A DNA stretch of 64,000 bases from Leptospira venezuelensis (GTDB lineage Bacteria; Spirochaetota; Leptospiria; Leptospirales; Leptospiraceae), in the NCBI RefSeq assembly GCF_002150035.1, contig NZ_NETS01000007.1:1-64000 (forward strand), written 5' to 3'. The stretch's first letter is position 1. The number at the start of each line of letters is the position of its first letter. Under the pieces are notes generated by a model. It was not told where the DNA came from and ran no database searches. It saw only the letters and a list, made by a program, of their open reading frames with translations. Position numbers and translations under genes: made by a program. Shown here in pieces: positions 58,410 to 64,000 of this stretch.

Positions 58410-58988
58410 TTACTCGGACTTCAGTTTCTCTTTTTTAAGTCGTTTCCTGATCTCTTTTCCTCGTTTTTGATTCTCTTCCAGAACTTTCAGAATGATATCC
58501 ACAGGAAATGCGGTACCTTGAAACATTCTTGAAAAGACTCGATCTGGCATATCGTACCAGCGAGCCTTAGAGGAAAGAAGAAGTTCTCCTGTCTTTTTAA
58601 GATGAACAGTTCCCTTTGTGTAAAGTCTTCTGCGTCTAACCATGGTGACCCAACAACGAACTTCTAATTCTTCGCCCAAGGGACATGCTTTATAATAACG
58701 CATATACAATTGGTCAGTCATCACAAAATGACCTAAATGAAAACATAAAACACCCTGTGCCTCATCTAATAGAGTAGCGAGTGCTCCTCCATGGGCATAA
58801 CCAGGTGCTCCCTCAAAATCTTTTTCTATAGTCCAAGTAAAACGGACTTCTCCGCTTGGTTCATGAAAAGGAAAGCTTGCGTGTAAGCCTCTTTTATTTT
58901 CCGGTCCGCAACCGAAACAATTCTTATGATGCCAGTCTTGTCCATTTTGGCTGGCCTTAATATGTCTATAAATGTCGTCCGCAGTCAT
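58410..58988 (-). CDS. Hotdog-fold thioesterase (PaaI-like)
   Basis: About 192 residues from ATG 58988; a longer frame reaches TTG 59117 but the family begins near the shorter start. CFGCGPENKRGLHA and APGYAHGGALATLLDEAQG are the signature of PaaI-type acyl-CoA thioesterases, with the catalytic Asp/Glu in the latter. The end is lysine-rich (KRGKEIRKRLKKEKLK). Substrate unknown. It is divergent from the alcohol dehydrogenase. Confidence 0.82.
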   Translation of the reverse strand: MTADDIYRHIKASQNGQDWHHKNCFGCGPENKRGLHASFPFHEPSGEVRFTWTIEKDFEGAPGYAHGGALATLLDEAQGVLCFHLGHFVMTDQLYMRYYKACPLGEELEVRCWVTMVRRRRLYTKGTVHLKKTGELLLSSKARWYDMPDRVFSRMFQGTAFPVDIILKVLEENQKRGKEIRKRLKKEKLKSE

Positions 58989-59169
58989 CTGTTTATAGTA
59001 CCATGGAAAAATCTTAAAGATCCCGAACAAGGACGAAATTCGAGATAAAACTGTAACGAACAGTGTATTTGTTTTGTTCCCGAACAGACAAAGAAGAAGA
59101 TTTATATTCTTCTTCAAATCCCTTGACCGATTCTTGCCAGTTTATAATTTCATTTCCGTTGAGGAATGA

Positions 59170-60207
59170 ATGATGAAGGCCGCAGTATTAGAATCCGGAA
59201 AAAGAAATTTAATCATTAAAGAGGTTCCGATCCCGCAACTTGGACCGGAACAAGCTAAGGTAAGGATCAAAGCTTGCGGTATCTGCGGTTCGGATTTACA
59301 TTTAGTATTACATGGAACCTTAAAATGTAAACATTACCCTCAAATTCCCGGACATGAAGCTTCTGGCGTAGTGGAAGAAGTGGGAGAAAAAGTCACTCGT
59401 ATCAAAAAAGGAGATAGAGTAGTGATCGCTGCAGGAACAAGTTGTGGTATATGTTCTCATTGTCTTGCAGGAAGAGAAAATCTTTGCAAAGAGATCGGAG
59501 TATTCGGTTTTGATAGAGAAGGTAGTTTTGCAGAATATAATATAGTAGAAGAACGTTATCTATATCCTTTGCCCGACTCAGTTCCATTCGAACAGGGTGC
59601 AATCTTAGCTGACGCAGTTTCCACTCCTTATAATGCGATTAAGTTCAGAGGAAAGATCCAAGATGGAGATAATGTTGCTGTTTTCGGATGTGGTGGACTT
59701 GGAATTCACGGAGTAGTGATCGCAAGGGCATTGACCAAAGGGAAAGTGATCGCCTTAGATGTGGATAGGGGAGCGCTTGAAAATGCAACCGCTTACGGTG
59801 CAGACGAAGTAGTAAATCTAAGAGAGATAAAAAATCCAGGGAAGACCTTAAAAGAAATATGCAAAGGGGGAGTGGACCTTCTCGCAGATTTCTCAGGAAG
59901 AATGACAAATATAGAAGAGTCACTTCGTGCAATGAATCCTGGAGGAAGAATGGTGCTCGTAGGTATCGGAAGAGAACCTTTAAAGTTTTCCATCCCATTC
60001 TCCATTATTGAAAAACAGATCACTATCGCAGGTTCTTACGGGTCCGACAGACGTGCTATCCCTGAATTGATAGATCTTTATGTGCAAGGAAAATTGAATC
60101 TAAGCAGATCGATTACGGATGTGAGAAAATTAGAGGACATTAACAAAAGCCTAGAGGACCTGGAAGAAAGAAAAGGAAATCCGATACGATTTGTGATTTC
60201 TCCTTAA
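59170..60207 (+). CDS. Zinc-dependent alcohol dehydrogenase
   Basis: 345 residues; two adjacent start codons (59170, 59173) follow GAGGAATGA. The catalytic zinc site is CGICGSDLH with PGHEASG. The structural zinc loop CGICSHCLAGRENLC has four cysteines. The NAD motif GCGGLGIHG follows near residue 175. Fits the medium-chain dehydrogenase family for polyol or alcohol oxidation; the exact substrate is unknown. Confidence 0.9.
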   Translation: MMKAAVLESGKRNLIIKEVPIPQLGPEQAKVRIKACGICGSDLHLVLHGTLKCKHYPQIPGHEASGVVEEVGEKVTRIKKGDRVVIAAGTSCGICSHCLAGRENLCKEIGVFGFDREGSFAEYNIVEERYLYPLPDSVPFEQGAILADAVSTPYNAIKFRGKIQDGDNVAVFGCGGLGIHGVVIARALTKGKVIALDVDRGALENATAYGADEVVNLREIKNPGKTLKEICKGGVDLLADFSGRMTNIEESLRAMNPGGRMVLVGIGREPLKFSIPFSIIEKQITIAGSYGSDRRAIPELIDLYVQGKLNLSRSITDVRKLEDINKSLEDLEERKGNPIRFVISP

Positions 60208-60273
60208 TTATTCTGAAAACGAACTTTGCTTGCTATCGTATCCCCTTCTTAAATTCTAACAGATAGATAGCTA

Positions 60274-61008
60274 ATGTTTAAAGAATATTTACAATACGTA
60301 CTTTCCAGAGGACAAATACGGTTCATCGTACTAGTTCGATCCGTTTTATTTTTATTAGTATTTAGCGCAATTCCTGCGATGCAAGCGGGAGGAGCAGTTG
60401 CTCTTGGTGGAGTTCTGATCATTTTGGGTTTAATCGGGACTTACGTAGTAAACGGGTTTGTAATCCGATCCGGAATGGACCCTGAAAAGCCTGTAGAATT
60501 TTCAAAATACTTTATATTCTTACTTATCTTAGCTTTGTTCTTAATTCTTTTCTTTTTGATAGTTGCTAGATTGATAGAACCTTTTTTGGGAACGCAGTTG
60601 CAAGATTTTCTGAAAAAGCAGAGTACAGAACCGAATACTCCGCTTCCTGCTGAATTCGTTCGATTCTATCTCATATTCTCATTCGTATTGGGACTTGTTC
60701 TCCATCTGATCCTACCGGTACTTTTTGCAAAGTTAAGTCTGATCCAAGGATTGAAAGAATTACCAAATGCGGTTAAACGTTCCGACTATATAGTCGCAGC
60801 TTGGACACCTTTTGTAATTATGTTCGTTCCGGATCTTTTGATTTCTCTTGTGTCTAATTCGGAAGAGATTATGGTCTCTGTATTCGGACAGATTTTGCTG
60901 ATTGTGATCTTCTTCTTTATGCTTACCTCGGATATTTTTCTACAATATCCGACTTATTATTTAATTCGTACAGAGAAGAAGACCACTGAAGTTTCCGAGA
61001 ATTCCTAA
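60274..61008 (+). CDS. Membrane protein of unknown function
   Basis: 244 residues with about six hydrophobic segments. The start is FKEYLQYVLSRGQIRFIVLVRS, and a charged loop (SKYFI to AEFVRFY) lies between helices two and four. I do not recognise the family. Its stop overlaps the convergent chemotaxis gene by four bases. Confidence 0.6.
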   Translation: MFKEYLQYVLSRGQIRFIVLVRSVLFLLVFSAIPAMQAGGAVALGGVLIILGLIGTYVVNGFVIRSGMDPEKPVEFSKYFIFLLILALFLILFFLIVARLIEPFLGTQLQDFLKKQSTEPNTPLPAEFVRFYLIFSFVLGLVLHLILPVLFAKLSLIQGLKELPNAVKRSDYIVAAWTPFVIMFVPDLLISLVSNSEEIMVSVFGQILLIVIFFFMLTSDIFLQYPTYYLIRTEKKTTEVSENS

Positions 61009-62717
61009 GCTTTTAAAAAACTCATAGTATCTCTTAAACTTTTTGCAATGTTCAATAATCCAGTAGCACTTCCTGCAATTTCTTCCGAGTTTGCGGCACT
61101 ATTCTGAACAGTAACAGAAATATTTGAAACTGCATTTGCAGTCTCTGAGATCGCCACTTTTTGTTCTTTAACAGAAGTTCTGATCTCCTCAGATTTCGAA
61201 TCCACGTCATTGACTGCAGTGATGATTGTCGCCTTCTTCTCTTGTTGTACTTTCATAGTGGAGACTATGGTATCTGAAGAAAGTTTAATAAAGGCAAGTC
61301 CCTCTAGGATTTCTGCGTAAACTTTCACACAACTATCTACGAAGTTTTTTCCAGATTCAATTTCCTGATTACTTGTGCGGATCAGACTTTCGATCGTTTT
61401 TGTGCTTTGATCCGTTTGTTCAGCAAGTCTTGTAATCTCGGTTGCGACTACGGCGAATCCTTTTCCATGTTCTCCGGCTCTTGCTGCCTCTATCGCTGCG
61501 TTTAATGCGAGAAGGTTTACTTTTTCTGAAATTTCCTGAATGATCGCAGTGATAGATCTCATCTCTCCGGAGCTAGATTCGATTTTTATCATACTCTCGG
61601 AGAGGCTTCCCATTGTTTTTTTACCCGCCTCCGTTTTGGAATACATATCCGAAATTTTTCCCAATGAATCAGAAACTGAATCGCCTACCCTAGTGATCAA
61701 ACTATCCAGTTCTTTCATTTCTCCTGAGAAAGAAAGGATAAGCTTATACTGACCTTCTGCATTTGTAGTAACTTGTTCCATACCTGCACTGATCTCTTCA
61801 ACCGAAGCGGAAATTTCTTCGACAGAGGCAGATTCACTTTGTGCATTTTCGGAAAGGTATTCGCTGGATTTTGAAAGTTGTTCCGCTGCCACCAAGATAG
61901 ATTCCGAAAAGGTCAGAATAGAAGAGAGCATATCCTTAACTTTTGCCTGAAAGTTCCGGAACACCAAGGACAGAAGGTAAAGTTCGTCTAGGTTTAAAAT
62001 ATCTTCGTCTACTTCTATCGGGTTACTAAAATCTGCGTCTCGGATGGATATCCTTACTCGATTTAATCCCTTAACGAGTCGGATAGAGAATTTGATAGAT
62101 GCATACAGAATGTAAGCGAGTGTAAGTGCAGAAAGTGAAAGAAAAACTGTAAGACTAAGTGCGTATTCTGTTTCAGCTCTTTGGTAGATCCTTTCGGAAA
62201 TAAGTAACTGTACAGAGATCAACTTTTCTATATTCTCCGCAACTGGATCTATCATGGAATACATCTTATAATCTGCAAAATTTCCCAAACCTTCCCTGTC
62301 TTTGGCAAGCATAAGTGCTTTAGCTTCTTCTACACTTTTGTCAGCATCGTCGAAAAGAGGTTTTAGTTTATCGATAAGGACTGTTTCTTCTTCTACCAAG
62401 TGGGTTTGGAGGTATGCATTCCATTCAGACTTAATTCCTTTCATTGCCTTGTCTAAATTTTCGATCCCTTCTTCATACGTGAAAGTTCCACTTCTCGTCT
62501 TGTGAACACAGTCCACGATGGAAATTGCATAATGATCCGAGATTGTTTTTAATTGTTTTAAGGGAATTAATCTATCGTTGCGGATGGTTTCTATATCGTT
62601 GATCCTAGAAGCCGAGTTGATAAGGGAAAGAGCCAGTATGATTAAAAAAGGAATTAATACAGAAGAGAACAAGATCGCAAGTTTGGATTTTAAGCTTAAT
62701 CGCAAATACCATTTCAT
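61005..62717 (-). CDS. Methyl-accepting chemotaxis protein
   Basis: 570 residues. The N-terminal helix (KLAILFSSVLIPFLIILALSL) and a second near 190-210 enclose a 4-helix-bundle sensor (IETIRNDRLIPLKQLKTISD). A HAMP-like linker follows, and the signalling tip is EISEKVNLLALNAAIEAARAGEHGKGFAVVA, intact. It signals to CheA/CheW at the cell pole. The ribosome site GGAG (62725-62728) is inside the hairpin 62722-62741, seven bases before ATG. Confidence 0.92.
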   Translation of the reverse strand: MKWYLRLSLKSKLAILFSSVLIPFLIILALSLINSASRINDIETIRNDRLIPLKQLKTISDHYAISIVDCVHKTRSGTFTYEEGIENLDKAMKGIKSEWNAYLQTHLVEEETVLIDKLKPLFDDADKSVEEAKALMLAKDREGLGNFADYKMYSMIDPVAENIEKLISVQLLISERIYQRAETEYALSLTVFLSLSALTLAYILYASIKFSIRLVKGLNRVRISIRDADFSNPIEVDEDILNLDELYLLSLVFRNFQAKVKDMLSSILTFSESILVAAEQLSKSSEYLSENAQSESASVEEISASVEEISAGMEQVTTNAEGQYKLILSFSGEMKELDSLITRVGDSVSDSLGKISDMYSKTEAGKKTMGSLSESMIKIESSSGEMRSITAIIQEISEKVNLLALNAAIEAARAGEHGKGFAVVATEITRLAEQTDQSTKTIESLIRTSNQEIESGKNFVDSCVKVYAEILEGLAFIKLSSDTIVSTMKVQQEKKATIITAVNDVDSKSEEIRTSVKEQKVAISETANAVSNISVTVQNSAANSEEIAGSATGLLNIAKSLRDTMSFLKA

Positions 62718-62721
62718 GAAA

Positions 62722-62741
62722 ACACTCCGGCCGGGGAGTGT
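62722..62741 (-). promoter_or_regulatory. Hairpin sequestering the chemotaxis-gene ribosome site
   Basis: In the mRNA sense ACACTCC pairs perfectly with GGAGTGT around a CCGGCC loop. The right arm contains GGAG, which is followed by TGTTTTC and then ATG 62717. The site is therefore buried unless opened. Confidence 0.6.
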
Positions 62742-62930
62742 AACATAGAACGCAATTTAAATCGAGCAAATTAGAACGCTTCCACCAACTAAATGATTTT
62801 TTGACGAAGAATTTATTTTCCAGAGGATGGCATCTTCTTCGCATATAGACAAAATCGATTTCAGTATACGAAATATAATTTACTAGAATGAAACAAATGT
62901 TAGAAATCTGATTTGTCTCTGCTTGGTTTA

Positions 62931-62948
62931 TTGTAGCGATTGCTATAG
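62931..62948. promoter_or_regulatory. Palindromic motif shared with 15315-15332
   Basis: TTGTAGCGATTGCTATAG matches the earlier motif at 15 of 18 positions. It lies 90 bases before the gene at 63038. Confidence 0.35.
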
Positions 62949-63037
62949 GCTTGACAGGTTCGGATTAGCAGCTAATTTCGGAGATCAAGCCCCCTGGCTT
63001 TATATAATACGAACGTTATAAAAAGGGAGAGGCGGTA

Positions 63038-64000
63038 ATGAGCCTTCTGAAACAAAAAATAGAAAGAGAAAAAAAATCCGGGAAACTGCTACTCCGTTCA
63101 CTGATCCTCGCGTTTGCGATCAGCGGCTCTGCACTCTCCTTATCCGCAGCGTTTTCTTTGAAACAAATTCCGGACTCCATTGGTCCTGATGGAAGAAATA
63201 TCTCCAGACAATTCTTCCAATTTTTGAAAACAGCAATTATCAAAAACAAGTATGATGGAAGGGCAGAAGGTTTTCATAAATACCTAGACCGTTCCTTGGA
63301 GAGATTCGAATTAAAAAATCTATTTAATTCTGAATACATGAATAAGGATGATAATGGGCAACATTATGTTACCTATAGAGGAAGATTTGCGAATGATGGG
63401 TATAAGGTAAGTCTTGAAACCATTCGTATGAAGGATGTTCCGATCCCTAGCTTCGGTGATTTTACTGCTGAGTTCGCATTAAAACATAATCCTAATCCTA
63501 CGTATGGCGGGAATTCTTACTCAGGAAATCTAGACGTTCTGACTCATTTAGGTCCATTCACTCATAAACATGGACTAAGCGCAATGGATTCAGGATTACA
63601 TTTTTTAGATGCAAATAATCTAAAATCTATCAATGCACCTGAAACTACTTCTTTCAAAAAGATTAAAGATCCGGAAGCAAGAAAGGCAATTAACGATTTT
63701 ACTGAATCATTCCCTGCTCTAGCAAAGTTCATGGGTTACTATTTCGGTTTGGATTCTTTGTTGAAGGTCCAACAAGATGGCAAACTTCCTGGAGTGACGG
63801 CCTTTACATTCGAAGGAAATATTGAACAAACTTTAATGAGAGATTATCCGGATTTAGGCGATTATCTGGATGATATTAAATATTTAGGTTTTATTAAGTT
63901 AAGAATTACGAACGTTTCGGGAAGATCATTAGCAGAATTTGCAATCGAATCTAAAACAAGAGAGATCCGTTTCAAGTTTTTCACACTGAACGGCAAAGTT
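63038..64000 (+). CDS. Exported or membrane-anchored protein of unknown function (partial)
   Basis: ATG 63038 follows GAGGCGGTA; an AGGGAG also lies near. The frame stays open to the window end (321 codons). The N-terminus is basic then hydrophobic (LLRSLILAFAISGSALSLSAAFS), a signal or anchor segment. The rest has charged and aromatic patches (YRGRFANDGYKVSLETIRM). I do not recognise the family; the C-terminus lies outside the window. Confidence 0.7.
   Translation, partial: MSLLKQKIEREKKSGKLLLRSLILAFAISGSALSLSAAFSLKQIPDSIGPDGRNISRQFFQFLKTAIIKNKYDGRAEGFHKYLDRSLERFELKNLFNSEYMNKDDNGQHYVTYRGRFANDGYKVSLETIRMKDVPIPSFGDFTAEFALKHNPNPTYGGNSYSGNLDVLTHLGPFTHKHGLSAMDSGLHFLDANNLKSINAPETTSFKKIKDPEARKAINDFTESFPALAKFMGYYFGLDSLLKVQQDGKLPGVTAFTFEGNIEQTLMRDYPDLGDYLDDIKYLGFIKLRITNVSGRSLAEFAIESKTREIRFKFFTLNGKV

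Larger units (their letters stand above)
62718..63037. other. Intergenic region between divergent genes
   Basis: 320 bases without a supported gene. It holds the hairpin at 62722-62741, the motif at 62931-62948 and presumably promoters for the chemotaxis gene and for the gene at 63038. Confidence 0.55.

Noticed and set aside
59402..60023. Minus-strand frames within the alcohol dehydrogenase
   Set aside because: Antisense shadows of a gene with intact zinc and NAD motifs.
62981..63008. TATAAT at 63003 as a promoter with TTGACA at 62951
   Set aside because: The spacing of 46 bases is far outside the usual 16-18.

Overview
The window reads as a stretch of a Leptospira chromosome (inference from content, no database search). 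Support comes from the moderately AT-rich composition, many lipoproteins with loose spirochaetal lipoboxes (hydrophobic stretch ending in S/F-x-C), a 7TMR-DISM histidine kinase, PAS kinases, many TTG/GTG starts, and an Ile/Ala tRNA pair standing apart from any rRNA, as expected where rRNA genes are scattered.

Region 1 (1-10.6 kb) is a defence island. A complete type I restriction-modification system (hsdR, hsdM, hsdS) on the + strand has a class II Fic AMP-transferase inserted between hsdM and hsdS. Behind hsdS lie a small protein and a zeta-toxin-like kinase. Two paralogous minus-strand genes, each an N-terminal helix-turn-helix (HARE-like) joined to a PD-(D/E)XK-like nuclease, bracket the island. 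The fic gene has its own promoter overlapped by a 13-bp inverted repeat, and hsdR has a promoter overlapped by a 9-bp one.

Region 2 (10.8-23.4 kb) is housekeeping and accessory: a MATE exporter, two lipoproteins (one CsgG-like), a ferritin-like PF10118 protein, a GFA-family zinc protein, an ABC-F ATPase bracketed by two related GC-rich intergenic repeats, a YdcZ transporter, a divergent AlkD-like/AlkZ-like DNA repair pair and two alpha/beta hydrolases.

Region 3 (23.4-41.7 kb) holds proline catabolism (split P5C dehydrogenase and proline dehydrogenase), a DUF3095 cyclase-like protein, a heavy-metal RND pump with its outer-membrane channel but no adaptor, a TfoX-like protein with a histone-like tail, a circularly permuted flavoprotein fused to a polyferredoxin, a PaiB-like protein, a sugar dehydrogenase lipoprotein, a five-haem cytochrome lipoprotein and an SH3 lipoprotein.

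Region 4 (41.8-64 kb) holds tRNA-Ala and tRNA-Ile, a convergent kinase/response-regulator pair, a second zeta-like kinase that is frameshifted plus its small partner, an acyltransferase/Crp pair, a cluster resembling the LvaABC 4-hydroxyacyl-CoA pathway (lactonase-like protein, acyl-CoA dehydrogenase-like, kinase-like, DUF6285, histidine phosphatase), two tandem histidine kinases sharing a long insertion in the dimerisation domain, GST and MAPEG genes, a hotdog thioesterase, an alcohol dehydrogenase, a methyl-accepting chemotaxis protein whose ribosome-binding site lies inside a hairpin, and a truncated secreted-protein gene at the right edge.

No CRISPR array, insertion sequence, prophage or rRNA gene was seen.
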